The notes below the pieces were generated by a model. The model worked only from the letters and a program-made list of their open reading frames with translations, made no database searches and was not told the DNA's origin. The position numbers and the translations under genes are program-made. Shown one piece after another: positions 33,900 to 42,714 of a DNA stretch of 64,000 nucleotides. Location: NCBI RefSeq assembly GCF_000382345.1, contig NZ_KB908076.1, positions 248,001 through 312,000 on the forward strand, in the 5' to 3' direction. How positions within the stretch are numbered: the stretch's first letter is position 1; the number at the start of each line of letters is the position of its first letter. The stretch is from Massilia niastensis DSM 21313. Lineage in GTDB: Bacteria; Pseudomonadota; Gammaproteobacteria; Burkholderiales; Burkholderiaceae_D.

Positions 33900-34807
33900 C
33901 CCGTCATCCGGTCGCTGGTACGGCGCCGCTTGTTCTGCGATTCGTCCTCGCCGCCCATGGCGGTGATCCACTGCTCGAGCTGGGCGAAGCTGGGCTTGGT
34001 GTTCAGCTGGATCAGGCGGCGCCCGGCGTCGATCGCCAGCAGCGCCGGCTTGCCGGCCACGTGGGTGCACAGCACCACCTTGACGGTTTCCATGGTCGAG
34101 GCTTCGGAGTTGACCAGCTGCTTCATCATGTTCGCCAGCGGCTCCAGCAGGCCGTAGCAGAAGAAGATGCCGATGAAGGTGCCGACCATGGCCGCGCCGA
34201 CCTTCTCGGCGATCTCGCCCGAATCGGCGCCGCTCGAGACCGAGAACATCGCCATCACGATGCCCAACACCGCGGCCAGGATGCCGAAGCCCGGCATCGC
34301 CTCGGCGATCTTCTGCAGCGACCTGGCCGGCTGGGTCAGTTCCTCGTGGATGGCGTCGAGCTCCTGTTCCAGCACGCCTTCGAGTTCGTGGGCGTTGATC
34401 TTCCCCATCGCCATCAGGCGGAAGTTGTCGACGATGAAGGCGAGCAGCTTGGGTTCCTCGAGGACGCGCGGATAGCGCTGGAACAGCGGGCTTTCGGCCG
34501 GCGCCTCGACGTGGGCGTCGAGCGCCTTCAGGCCGCCGGCGGCGGTCTGCAGCAGTTCGTACATCAGCAGCAGCAGCTGGCGCTGGAATTCCGAATCGTG
34601 CTTCTTGCGCGCCGCCACCTTCTTGAGCTGGTGCGCCATTTCGGCCAGCACGTGCTTCGGATTGCCCAGCACCAGCGCGCCGAAGGCGGCGCCGCCGATG
34701 ATCAGGAGTTCGGTCGGGTGGAAGATGGCGCTGGCGGTGCCGCCCATCAGGGCGAAGCCGCCGAAGACGCAACCGAGCACGATGGCGATTCCGAGTAATT
34801 GCTGCAT
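33896..34807 (-). CDS. motA: flagellar stator protein MotA (LafT-like)
   Basis: Four-helix inner-membrane stator subunit, 303 residues. The first helices (LLGIAIVLGCVFGGFALMGG) and the PGFGILAAVLGIVMAM segment with the conserved channel proline are clear. The cytoplasmic loop between helices 2 and 3 carries the rotor-contacting charges. It lies 40 bp downstream of fliA in the same orientation. Adjacency of fliA-motA-motB is the lafS-lafT-lafU order of lateral systems. Confidence 0.94.
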   Translation of the reverse strand: MQQLLGIAIVLGCVFGGFALMGGTASAIFHPTELLIIGGAAFGALVLGNPKHVLAEMAHQLKKVAARKKHDSEFQRQLLLLMYELLQTAAGGLKALDAHVEAPAESPLFQRYPRVLEEPKLLAFIVDNFRLMAMGKINAHELEGVLEQELDAIHEELTQPARSLQKIAEAMPGFGILAAVLGIVMAMFSVSSGADSGEIAEKVGAAMVGTFIGIFFCYGLLEPLANMMKQLVNSEASTMETVKVVLCTHVAGKPALLAIDAGRRLIQLNTKPSFAQLEQWITAMGGEDESQNKRRRTSDRMTG

Positions 34808-34847
34808 GAGGTCAGGCCTTTCTGGCTTTTGATGTTGTTGGTCCGGG

Positions 34848-35585
34848 TCAGACGCGCTGCAGCGCGGCCTTCATTTTCGCCAGTGCGCTCTTGTTGAGCT
34901 GGCAGACGCGGGCGTCCGACAGGTCGAGCACGGCGGCGATTTCCTTGTAGCTGAGTTCAAACTCGTAGATCATCTGGATCACCCGCTGTTCCTTCTCGTT
35001 CAGGCTGCCCAGCACCTGTTCCAGGCTGCGCCGCACCAGGTACCGTTCTTCCGGACCGGGGGCGCTGTGCGCCTGCTCGGTCGCTTCCTGCAGCAGCTCG
35101 TCGAAGCTGAGCATTTCCTCGGCGCCCTCGTCCAGCAGGTGCTGCCGGTATTCCTCCGCGGTGACGCCGAGCGCCTCGGCCGCTTCCTTCTCGTTCGGCT
35201 CGCGCCCCAGGCGGCGGGTGAGGGCGCGCACGGCGTCGCGCAGCCGGTGGCTGTCCTGGCGCACCGCGCGCGGGCGCCAGTCCTGGCGGCGCAGCTCGTC
35301 GAGGATGGCGCCGCGCACGCGCAGCGAGGCATAGCTGCCGAAGCCGGCGTCCGGCGACCCGTAGCGGCGCAGCGCCTCGAGCAGTCCCATGAGGCCGATC
35401 TGCTCCATGTCCTCGCGCGAGACCGCGCCGGACACCTGGGCGTTCAGCTGGCGCACGATGCGCTTGACCAGCGGCGCATAGGCCACCAGGTGGCGCTGCT
35501 CCTCGCGCGGATCCATGCCCGCGCCCGCGGCCGCCTCCTGGTAATCGCCGGCGGCGGCATCGAGGTAGTCGGCTAGATAGGCCAC
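34848..35585 (-). CDS. fliA: flagellar sigma factor FliA (sigma-28; LafS-like)
   Basis: Directs RNA polymerase to late flagellar promoters. 245 residues. Region 2 is seen in EDMEQIGLMGLLEALRRY and GSYASLRVRGAILDELRR; region 3 follows in REPNEKEAAEALGV. Region 4 ends SYKEIAAVLDLSDARVCQL. The region 4 recognition helix (SDARVCQLNKSAL) departs from the common SEPRISQIHSQAL, so promoter specificity may differ from a primary FliA. FlgM in the same operon is the presumed partner. It is 18 bp downstream of fliL. Confidence 0.93.
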   Translation of the reverse strand: MAYLADYLDAAAGDYQEAAAGAGMDPREEQRHLVAYAPLVKRIVRQLNAQVSGAVSREDMEQIGLMGLLEALRRYGSPDAGFGSYASLRVRGAILDELRRQDWRPRAVRQDSHRLRDAVRALTRRLGREPNEKEAAEALGVTAEEYRQHLLDEGAEEMLSFDELLQEATEQAHSAPGPEERYLVRRSLEQVLGSLNEKEQRVIQMIYEFELSYKEIAAVLDLSDARVCQLNKSALAKMKAALQRV

Positions 35586-35603
35586 GTCATCCCCGTTCCA
35601 AGC

Positions 35604-36056
35604 TCACTCGATGATCAGCTTGCCGACCATGACTTCGGAAAACGGCTTCAGGTGGTTTTCCTTGACATAGGCGGCGTCGAAGGTCTTGTTCAGCTGCGCG
35701 GCATACTGGTCGACCGTCATGGCCGAGGCTTCGGCCAGGGTGCGGTTCGACAGCGCCGACAGGGCGATACTGCGCAGCAGCGGCAGGTGCTCCTTGGCTT
35801 CCTTCTCGTCTTCCGGCGTGGTGGCCAGCACCAGGTCGACCGACAGGTAGTGCGCGGCCTGCTCGTTCGGGGCGCGGCGCAGCATCACGATCACCTTGTC
35901 GAGGGTGACGTACCTGGTCGGCTTCTTTTCCGGGGCCGGCCGGGGCGGCGCCTCGGCCTTGACGGGCACGGGGTTCAGGTACCACATGGCGCCGCCGGCG
36001 GCGGCCGCGGCGGCCAGCGCGACGCCGGCGAATGCGATGATCAGTTTGGCTTTCAT
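35604..36056 (-). CDS. fliL: flagellar basal body-associated protein FliL
   Basis: 150 residues. A single N-terminal membrane helix ([20 protein letters not shown]) is followed by a periplasmic FliL domain that ends SEVMVGKLIIE. FliL rings around stators and tunes torque. The ATG at 36056 follows the fliK stop by 10 bp; a start at 36080 lies inside fliK. The position before fliA and motAB matches LafF. Confidence 0.88.
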   Translation of the reverse strand: MKAKLIIAFAGVALAAAAAAGGAMWYLNPVPVKAEAPPRPAPEKKPTRYVTLDKVIVMLRRAPNEQAAHYLSVDLVLATTPEDEKEAKEHLPLLRSIALSALSNRTLAEASAMTVDQYAAQLNKTFDAAYVKENHLKPFSEVMVGKLIIE

Positions 36057-36066
36057 GGGGGTTCGC

Positions 36067-37146
36067 TCAGTCGCGTCCATTCAGGGAAAACAGGAGGTCC
36101 GGATGCGGCGCGCCGGCGTCGAGCAGCGCCATGCCGGGCGTGTGCTCCTGCTCGCGCGGCTGGCGTCCGCGGCCCTGGGCATCGGCGCCGAACTGGGCGC
36201 CGGCCTGGGCGCGCGCCGGCGCCTGGGTCACGCTGACCGACACCTCGGTGTACTGGCGCTGGGCCAGGTCGTTGCGCAGGTTGTCGCTCACCGTGTTCAG
36301 CTGGCGCAGCACTTCGCCGTGGGTGGCCGAGATATGCACTTCCAGGCTGCCGGCGGCGTGGCGGATCGAGATGTCGATCCGGCCCAGTTGCGGCGGTTCG
36401 AGGCGGATCATGGCCTGCTCGACGTTCTTGCCGAGCTGGAGGTCGAGGCGCTCGCCCAGGGCTTCCTGCAGGCTCCGGCGCCAGGCCGCCGGCGGACCGG
36501 CCAGCGCCACGGTGTCGGCGGCGCGCGCCGGAGCGGCGCCGGCGGCCGGCGGGTTCACGCCCCAGCCCGCGCCGCCGACGGCGCCGGCGTCGAAGGAGGC
36601 GGCGACCGGCGCGCCGTCGCCTGCCACGGGGGCGGCCTGGACTGGCGCACCGGCGCGGGCCGGCAGGGCGCCGCCGGCGTCTGCGACCGGCAGCGGCACG
36701 GCGCCGTCTTGCGGCAGCACAGGGACGCTGGCAGCCGCAGGCAGGCTTGCCCGGGCTTCGGCGCCCGGCGCCGCCGCGACGCCCACCAGCGCTTCGGCGT
36801 CGGCGGCTGGCTGCGCAGGAAGGCCTTTCGCGCCAGGCATCGCCATCATCATGGCCGGCAGCGTGGCCGGCATCAGCGGCATCGCCATCGCGGCCAGCAG
36901 CGCCGCGCCTGGCGTGGCGCCATCGAGCGGCGGCTCGTCCTCTCCGGTGGCGATTTCTTCCGTGTCGGCGCCGGGTTCGTCCGGCAGCGCCGGATCGGAC
37001 TGGAGCGCAGCAGGATCGGGGTCGAGCCACGCCAGGAAACGCTGGACACCGGGCGCCATCAGCGCCGGGTGGGCGGGCAGGGCTGCCGCGGCTGCGGCGC
37101 CCTCATGCGCCGCGGGCAGGGGCGTGTTGTTCATCGAAATAGTCAT
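36067..37146 (-). CDS. fliK: flagellar hook-length control protein FliK
   Basis: Secreted ruler that also switches FlhB specificity. 359 residues. The long N-terminal two thirds is Ala/Pro-rich and poorly conserved, as usual. The conserved C-terminal Flg_hook domain (about 215-310) holds QAMIRLEPPQLGRIDISIRH and EVHISATHGEVLRQL. The start overlaps the fliT stop (ATGA). It corresponds to LafE. Confidence 0.9.
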   Translation of the reverse strand: MTISMNNTPLPAAHEGAAAAAALPAHPALMAPGVQRFLAWLDPDPAALQSDPALPDEPGADTEEIATGEDEPPLDGATPGAALLAAMAMPLMPATLPAMMMAMPGAKGLPAQPAADAEALVGVAAAPGAEARASLPAAASVPVLPQDGAVPLPVADAGGALPARAGAPVQAAPVAGDGAPVAASFDAGAVGGAGWGVNPPAAGAAPARAADTVALAGPPAAWRRSLQEALGERLDLQLGKNVEQAMIRLEPPQLGRIDISIRHAAGSLEVHISATHGEVLRQLNTVSDNLRNDLAQRQYTEVSVSVTQAPARAQAGAQFGADAQGRGRQPREQEHTPGMALLDAGAPHPDLLFSLNGRD

Positions 37147-37460
37147 CGAGGGGTGTCACCAGATTCGAGTTCGCCCGCGAGGGCATAGGCCATCCAGCCT
37201 TCCTTGTTGTTGCACAGCTCGTCCAGGCGCGCCTGGAGCAGCGCGGCGCCCGCCGCGCAGGCCGCGGCCGCGCCTTCGTGGGCCGTGCGCAGGCGCTGCA
37301 GGGCCGCGCGTTCGGCGGCGCTCCAGGGACCGTGGGCGGCCAGGGCCTGCAGGCGCGGCGCCAGCTCGCGCACGGCCTTCTCCAGCAGGTCCCAGTCGGC
37401 GCGTCCGCCGGCATCGGCGAGGACGGCGGCCAGGCGCTCGATGTTGCGGGTCCTATCCAT
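37143..37460 (-). CDS. fliT: FliT-like flagellar chaperone
   Basis: A 105-residue helical protein between fliS and fliK, the place of FliT/LafD, which chaperones the cap protein FliD. Sequence conservation in this family is poor, and the assignment rests mainly on size, helicity (WDLLEKAVRELAPRLQALAA) and position. It overlaps fliS by 8 bp and fliK by 4 bp. Confidence 0.7.
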   Translation of the reverse strand: MDRTRNIERLAAVLADAGGRADWDLLEKAVRELAPRLQALAAHGPWSAAERAALQRLRTAHEGAAAACAAGAALLQARLDELCNNKEGWMAYALAGELESGDTPR

Positions 37461-37842
37461 TGCGCTCCTGGACGCCGTTCCAGCCCTGGCGGATGGTGGC
37501 CAGGACGCGGATCACCTCGTCGACCATGTCCGGGTCGAGCCTGATGCCGGCGCCGTGCAGGTGCGCGGCGCAGAAGTCGTAGATGCGCGCCAGGTTGGCC
37601 ACGGTCTCGCCGCCCTGCTCGAAATCGAGCGAGCTGGAAAGACCGTTGATGATCTCGACGCATTTGTCGATGCTGGCCGCCTTCTGCTCGTAGCGGCGCG
37701 CGACGATGTGGGCGCGCGCGCGCGCCAGCTCGTCGAGCAGGCCGTCGGTCAGCAGCAGGACCAGCTCCACCGGGGTGGCGCGCGAGGTCTGGGCGTCGAG
37801 GTTGACGGCGTGGTAGCTGCCGTAGGCTTCGTGATAGGACAT
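37453..37842 (-). CDS. fliS: flagellin export chaperone FliS
   Basis: 129 residues, clear FliS. Visible are SYHEAYGSYHAVNLDAQTSR, then PVELVLLLTDGLLDELARA, KCVEIINGLSSSLDFEQGGE and NLARIYDFCAAHL. It keeps flagellin unpolymerised in the cytoplasm. It lies 10 bp downstream of fliD. Confidence 0.94.
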   Translation of the reverse strand: MSYHEAYGSYHAVNLDAQTSRATPVELVLLLTDGLLDELARARAHIVARRYEQKAASIDKCVEIINGLSSSLDFEQGGETVANLARIYDFCAAHLHGAGIRLDPDMVDEVIRVLATIRQGWNGVQERNG

Positions 37843-37852
37843 GGGGTGCTCG

Positions 37853-39244
37853 TCAGTCTTTGTTACCGAACAGGGAATCGAACAGGGAAGAGTGCTGGTT
37901 CATCATGCCCTGCACGGTCTGCAGCTGGGTGAACTGGCGCAGGTAGCGGCCATAGGCGGCTTCTTCCTCCTTCTTCAGGGCCACCAGGCGGTCCTCGACC
38001 CGGGACTGCTGGCTGCTGGCGGCGTCCTTGCGCTGCTTGATCTGACCGTCGACACCGTTGCTCCAGCTTTTCAGGTACTTCTCGAGCGCGCCGGCGATCC
38101 CGGTCGGGCTGGAGCTCGACGCGCTGCCGATCAGCGCATCGAGGCCGCCCGGCTCGGCGGCCAGCTGGCTCTTCAGGCGATCCGTGCGCAGCTCGAGCGT
38201 GCCTTCGCGGGTGGCGATGATGCCGTAGGCGGCCAGGGTGTCGCCGCTGACCGGGCGCAGCAGGCCGACCAGGCGCGCGTTCAGCGCGCGGATGCCGCTG
38301 TCGTGGGCGAAGGCGCCGCCGGCGACGTTCTTGGCCGGATCGCCGGCCTCGGTCAGCTTGTTCAGCGTGGTCTTGAGCTTGTTGTAGGCGTCGACGAAGG
38401 CCTGCACGTTGGCGGTGGTGGCCTCGAGGTCGGCGCCGACCGTGACCGTCAGCGGGGCGCTGCCGCTGGCCTGGGCCTTGGTGAACGTCATCTTCACGCC
38501 GTCGATGTTGGTGAAGGTGTTGCTGGCCTGGACGATCGCGGTGCCGGTCTCGGAGCCGACCCGGATCTCCGCGTCCTGGGCCGCCACCAGGGTGCGCACG
38601 CGCGCCGGGTCGGCGTTTGCGGCAGCAAGGCTGGACGGGCCGGTGACGGCGCTGGTGTCGATCGTGATGGCGGTGTTGGCGCCGGTGTTCTTGGCGGTCA
38701 GCACCAGCTCCGAAGTGCCGCCGGTGGTGACGATCGAGGCCGTGACCTTCGCATCGTTGCCGGCCGCGCCGTTGATCGCGGCGGCCAGCTCGCGCGTGCT
38801 CAGGGTGCCGTTGCCGTCGCTGTCCGCGGCCGAGAGGTTGACGTTGAACGCGGCGGCGCCGCCCATCCTGATGGCCAGGTTGCCGCCGACGCCGGCGTTG
38901 TCGGTCAAGCCGGTGTAGGAGACCTGGCTCGCGGTGGCGACCTGCTTGACGAAGAACGCGTAGCTGCCGGCTGTCGCGCTGGCGCTGGCGGTCGCGCTGC
39001 CGAGCGTGGTGTCGCTGAAGCTCGCGGTCTGGGCGAACAGGGTCTTGTTCAGGCCGGTGAGCGCGCCCAGGCTGGTCTGGAAGGCCAGCATCGCCGAGTT
39101 CAGCTCGCCCAGCGCCTGCCCGGTGGCGACGGACTGGTCTCCCTGGAACTCCAGGAGCTGTTCGCGCGCGAGCACGTAGGAGCGGGCCAGGCTCGCGGCC
39201 GTGCTGCGCGGGTCGTAGGTAGGTGCGGTGATCGGCGATGCCAT
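37853..39244 (-). CDS. fliD: flagellar filament cap protein FliD (HAP2; LafB-like)
   Basis: Caps the filament and folds incoming flagellin. 463 residues. The start at 39244 has GGAGAG seven bases upstream; the longer frame runs through fliJ. The protein begins MASPITAPTYDPRSTAASLA. A FliD_N domain is followed by flagellin_IN repeats and a FliD_C domain, ending YLRQFTQLQTVQGMMNQHSS. It heads the run fliD-S-T-K-L-A-motAB, equivalent to lafB-U. Confidence 0.92.
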   Translation of the reverse strand: MASPITAPTYDPRSTAASLARSYVLAREQLLEFQGDQSVATGQALGELNSAMLAFQTSLGALTGLNKTLFAQTASFSDTTLGSATASASATAGSYAFFVKQVATASQVSYTGLTDNAGVGGNLAIRMGGAAAFNVNLSAADSDGNGTLSTRELAAAINGAAGNDAKVTASIVTTGGTSELVLTAKNTGANTAITIDTSAVTGPSSLAAANADPARVRTLVAAQDAEIRVGSETGTAIVQASNTFTNIDGVKMTFTKAQASGSAPLTVTVGADLEATTANVQAFVDAYNKLKTTLNKLTEAGDPAKNVAGGAFAHDSGIRALNARLVGLLRPVSGDTLAAYGIIATREGTLELRTDRLKSQLAAEPGGLDALIGSASSSSPTGIAGALEKYLKSWSNGVDGQIKQRKDAASSQQSRVEDRLVALKKEEEAAYGRYLRQFTQLQTVQGMMNQHSSLFDSLFGNKD

Positions 39245-39273
39245 TGCTGCTCTCCTTTGTGCTGTTGTCGCGG

Positions 39274-39711
39274 CTACGCCGCCCGTCCGGCCATCCAGGA
39301 TTGGGTGGCGATATCGTCTTCCCGCTTGCGGGTCGCGCGGTCCTGCTCGCGCGCCAGGGCGGCCTGCTGTCGTTCCAGGACCTTGTCGAGCAGCTCGCGC
39401 CGGGTCCATGCCTCGCTCAGCCTGCGCTGCGCGACCGCCATGTTGGCCTCGTGCAGGTGCAGGTCGACGCGGTGCGCGTCGGCCATCGCCAGCACGCCCT
39501 GCTTGTAGGCGCCGCAGTTCAGCGCCAGCGCCGGCGTCAGCGCCCCTGATGCGCCGCTGCCCTCGGCCAGCGCACCGAGCCGCGCCAGGTTGTTCTGGTA
39601 GCGCGTGCGGGTCGCTTCCTGGCCGGCCAGGTCGGCCTGCAGGCGCTCGACCTCGGTGCTGCGCAGGCGCACCAGGGTGTCGAGGCTGTCGATGCTGTGT
39701 TGTTTATTCAT
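39274..39711 (-). CDS. fliJ: flagellar export protein FliJ
   Basis: 145 residues, coiled-coil stalk of the export ATPase that links FliI to FlhA. The sequence is almost wholly helical with many Arg/Glu/Gln residues (AEVERLQADLA-type heptads, ELLDKVLERQQAALAREQDR). The start overlaps the fliI stop (ATGA). The rest of the longer open frame upstream is a shadow of fliI. Confidence 0.85.
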   Translation of the reverse strand: MNKQHSIDSLDTLVRLRSTEVERLQADLAGQEATRTRYQNNLARLGALAEGSGASGALTPALALNCGAYKQGVLAMADAHRVDLHLHEANMAVAQRRLSEAWTRRELLDKVLERQQAALAREQDRATRKREDDIATQSWMAGRAA

Positions 39712-41024
39712 GCCATCAGCGCTTTCAGCTGGTCCACGCAGCCGGGCAGGGGCGCGGCTTCGCGCGTGCCCTGGCACAGGAAGGCTTCGATCTGCGGCTG
39801 CAGGCGTACCGCCTGGTCGGTCTCGGGATCGGCGCCCGGCACATAGGCGCCGAGCGGAATCAGGTCGCGCACGCGCGCATGGCGCGCCAGCGCCGCCTTC
39901 AGCTTGCGCGCGGCCAGCGTGTGTTCCGGGCTGGCCACCTGGGCCATGCAGCGGCTGATCGACTGGGCGACGTCGATCGCCGGATAGTGGCCGCGCTCGG
40001 CCAGTTCGCGGGTCAGCACGATGTGGCCGTCGAGGATCGCGCGCGCCGAGTCGACCACCGGATCCTGCTGGTCGTCGCCTTCGGCCAGCACGGTATAGAT
40101 CGCGCTCATGCTGCCGTTCGGGTTCTCGCCGTTGCCGGCCGATTCGACCAGCTGCGGCAGGTTCGAGAACACCGAGGGCGGATAGCCGCGCGTGGCCGGC
40201 GGCTCGCCCAGCGACAGCGCCACCTCGCGCAGCGCCATCGCGTAGCGGGTCAGCGAATCGCACAGCAGCAGCACGTTCTGGCCGCGGTCGCGGAAGTGGG
40301 CCGCGATCGCATGGCACATCTCGGTCGCCATCACGCGCATCAGGGGCGACTCGTCGGCCGGCGCCACCACCAGCACGGAGCGTTTCAGGCCCTCGGGGCC
40401 CAGCGAGCGCTCGACGAATTCGCGCACCTCGCGGTTGCGTTCGCCGATCAGGCCGACCACGATCACGTCGGCCACGGTCTGGCGCGTGATCAGGCCGAGC
40501 AGGACCGACTTGCCGACCCCGGAGCCGGCCATCAGGCCGACGCGCTGGCCCTTGCCGATGGTGAGCATGGCGTTGATCGCGCGCACGCCGACGTCGAGCG
40601 GCTCCGCGACCGGGGCCTTCTTCAGCGGGTTGACCCGGGGCGGGGCGCCGGACAGCGGCTGGTCGCCGCCAAGCCTGCCGAGGCCGTCGATCGGTTCGCC
40701 CATGCCGTTGACCATGCGGCCCAGCCAGGACGGTCCGATCATCAGGTCGCTCTGGGGCGGCGCCGGCAGCACGCGTGCGCCGGTGGCCAGGCCGTTGGCC
40801 TTCTTGAACGGCATCAGGTAGGAGATCTTTTCACGGAAGCCGACCACCTGGGCGTCGAGCCAGCCGCCGTCGACGGTCTCGATGCGGCAGCGCTGGCCGG
40901 TGTGCAGGCGGCAGCCCGCGGACTCCAGCAGCAGCCCCTGGGCCCCGACCAGGCGTCCGGTCGGCGTGGCCACCGGCACCGCGCCGATGTCGAGCGCGCG
41001 CAGGCTGTCGGCGAGCGCCGTCAT
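39708..41024 (-). CDS. fliI: flagellum-specific export ATPase FliI
   Basis: Hexameric ATPase energising type III export. 438 residues. Walker A AGSGVGKS (166-173) and Walker B LLLCDSLTRYA with Asp256 are intact, along with the GEPPATRGYPPSVFSNLPQL signature. The N-terminal F1-like barrel covers about 20-90. The start overlaps the fliH stop (ATGA at 41021-41024). Confidence 0.96.
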   Translation of the reverse strand: MTALADSLRALDIGAVPVATPTGRLVGAQGLLLESAGCRLHTGQRCRIETVDGGWLDAQVVGFREKISYLMPFKKANGLATGARVLPAPPQSDLMIGPSWLGRMVNGMGEPIDGLGRLGGDQPLSGAPPRVNPLKKAPVAEPLDVGVRAINAMLTIGKGQRVGLMAGSGVGKSVLLGLITRQTVADVIVVGLIGERNREVREFVERSLGPEGLKRSVLVVAPADESPLMRVMATEMCHAIAAHFRDRGQNVLLLCDSLTRYAMALREVALSLGEPPATRGYPPSVFSNLPQLVESAGNGENPNGSMSAIYTVLAEGDDQQDPVVDSARAILDGHIVLTRELAERGHYPAIDVAQSISRCMAQVASPEHTLAARKLKAALARHARVRDLIPLGAYVPGADPETDQAVRLQPQIEAFLCQGTREAAPLPGCVDQLKALMA

Positions 41025-41695
41025 GCCGCTTCCTCCTCCGCGCCGAGCTGCTCGCGCACCTGGTCCATCACGGCCGCCAGGCGGCCCTGGCAGCCGGCGT
41101 CGACCTCGTTGTCGCCGCAGCGCACGCGGCATTCGCCCGGTGCCAAAGCCGGGTCGGGCAGCAGCGACCACTGGCCGGCGCGCTTCGGATCGAGTTCCAC
41201 CACCCGGCGCAGTTCTTCCGGATTCAGGAACACCTCGACCTGCTCGCGCGAGGGCGGCATCACGGCCAGCGCCTCCTCGACCAGGGCCAGCAGCTGCACC
41301 GGCTGCAGCGCCAGTTCGGCGCGGATCACCTGGCGCGCGACCTTGCCCACCAGGTCCACGACTTCCTTGCGCTGCGCGGCGCGCAGCTCGGCCTGGAGCT
41401 GTCCCAGGGCCTCGAGCATGGCGTCGATCGGACCGGCCAGCTGTCCGAACCGGGCCAGCGCGCTGGCGCGGCCTTCCTCGAGGCCGCGCTGCAGGCCCTC
41501 GGCATGGCCCTGCGCCAGGCCCTCGGCGCGGCCCAGGTCGAGGCCGGCCTCGTGGCCGTCGCGCTGGCCCTGGCGATAGCCGTCGGCCACCGCGCTCTGC
41601 CAGTCTTCGCCGGCGCTGTCCGGATTGGCGTCGCCCGCGCGCGGCGCGCTGAACTGGGCCAGCGGCGGGAAGTGATAGGACCGGAACGGCTTCAT
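41021..41695 (-). CDS. fliH: flagellar export ATPase regulator FliH
   Basis: 224 residues, negative regulator and peripheral stalk for FliI. The middle has the glycine-repeat heptads typical of FliH (GYRQGQRDGHEAGLDLGRAE, then GLAQGHAEGLQRGLEEGR), forming AxxxG-type helices. The C-terminal half is V/A-ATPase E-like. The start overlaps fliG (ATGA). Confidence 0.93.
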   Translation of the reverse strand: MKPFRSYHFPPLAQFSAPRAGDANPDSAGEDWQSAVADGYRQGQRDGHEAGLDLGRAEGLAQGHAEGLQRGLEEGRASALARFGQLAGPIDAMLEALGQLQAELRAAQRKEVVDLVGKVARQVIRAELALQPVQLLALVEEALAVMPPSREQVEVFLNPEELRRVVELDPKRAGQWSLLPDPALAPGECRVRCGDNEVDAGCQGRLAAVMDQVREQLGAEEEAA

Positions 41696-42714
41696 TCGGC
41701 GGTGGCCTCGGCAAACAGCTGGACGTCGATCTCGCCGGCGTCGGCGAGCTGCTTCACGGTGGCCATGATGTCGCGGCGGGTCTGCTCGATGCGCGACATC
41801 GGCACCGGACCGGAGCGGCGCATCAGGTCCTCGAAGCTCTGCGCCTGGCGGCGCGGCATCGCGGTCAGGATGGCGTCGCGCAGGGCCGGCTCGGCGCCCT
41901 TGAGCGCGATCGCCCACTGCTCCAGCGGCACTTCGTCAAGCAGGCGGGTGATGACCTGTTCGGTCTGGCGCGACAGGATGAAGAAGTCGTACATCGACAT
42001 CTCGATCTTCCCCACCACGTCCGGATCGTGGGCGCGCAGCAGCTCCACCATGCCGGCGCGGTTGTCCTGCAGCCGGTTGATGATCTCGGCCACCTGGCGC
42101 ACGCCCTCGACGCTGGCGCTCTGGGTGTCGAGCGCCGCCAGGCAGCGGTTCACCAGTTCTTCCAGTTCGTGCAGCACGTCGCGGTCGATCTCGTCCAGGC
42201 GCGCCATGTTCAGCAGCACCAGCTCGCGGCCTTCTTGCGGCAGGGCCTCGAGGATCTGGCTGGCCAGCGCCGGCGGCAGGAAGGCCAGGAACACGGCCTG
42301 CATCTGCACGTGCTCGCTGGAGACGAATTCGGCCAGCCACTTCGGCGAGGCGTACTGCAGGCGCGCCATCATCGGGCGGATCGCATCGCCATAGATCGTG
42401 TTCAGGACGCTGTTCGCGATGTCGCTGCCGAGCGCCAGGTCGAGCGAGCGCTTCAGGTAGCTGCGCGAGGCCCCGTGCAGGCCGCTCTGCTGGCGGTAGT
42501 CGTCGAAGAAGTTCTGGACCGCGGTCTTGACGGCGTCGACCTTGATGCCGCTCATGCGCGACATGACCTGGGTCAGCTCCAGCAACTCCTCGCGTTCGAG
42601 GCAGCGCAGCACCGCGGCGGCCGGCTCTTCGCCGATCGACAGCAGCACGATCGCGGCCTGTTCGACCGGTGTCAGGGCGCCTTCCGCGCCGTCGAGGTTA
42701 TTCAGGTCGGCCAT
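41692..42714 (-). CDS. fliG: flagellar motor switch protein FliG
   Basis: Rotor protein contacting MotA and linking the MS-ring to FliM. 340 residues. The N-terminus LTPVEQAAIVLLSIGEEPAA, the middle EHVQMQAVFLAFLPPALASQ and a C-terminal torque helix (EDLMRRSGPVPMSRIEQTRR) are evident. The ATG at 42714 overlaps the end of fliF by 17 bp; the upstream extension lies in fliF. Confidence 0.95.
   Translation of the reverse strand: MADLNNLDGAEGALTPVEQAAIVLLSIGEEPAAAVLRCLEREELLELTQVMSRMSGIKVDAVKTAVQNFFDDYRQQSGLHGASRSYLKRSLDLALGSDIANSVLNTIYGDAIRPMMARLQYASPKWLAEFVSSEHVQMQAVFLAFLPPALASQILEALPQEGRELVLLNMARLDEIDRDVLHELEELVNRCLAALDTQSASVEGVRQVAEIINRLQDNRAGMVELLRAHDPDVVGKIEMSMYDFFILSRQTEQVITRLLDEVPLEQWAIALKGAEPALRDAILTAMPRRQAQSFEDLMRRSGPVPMSRIEQTRRDIMATVKQLADAGEIDVQLFAEATAE

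Noticed and set aside
37204..39508. Large plus-strand open frames across fliS-fliD
   Set aside because: Antisense shadows of clear flagellar genes.
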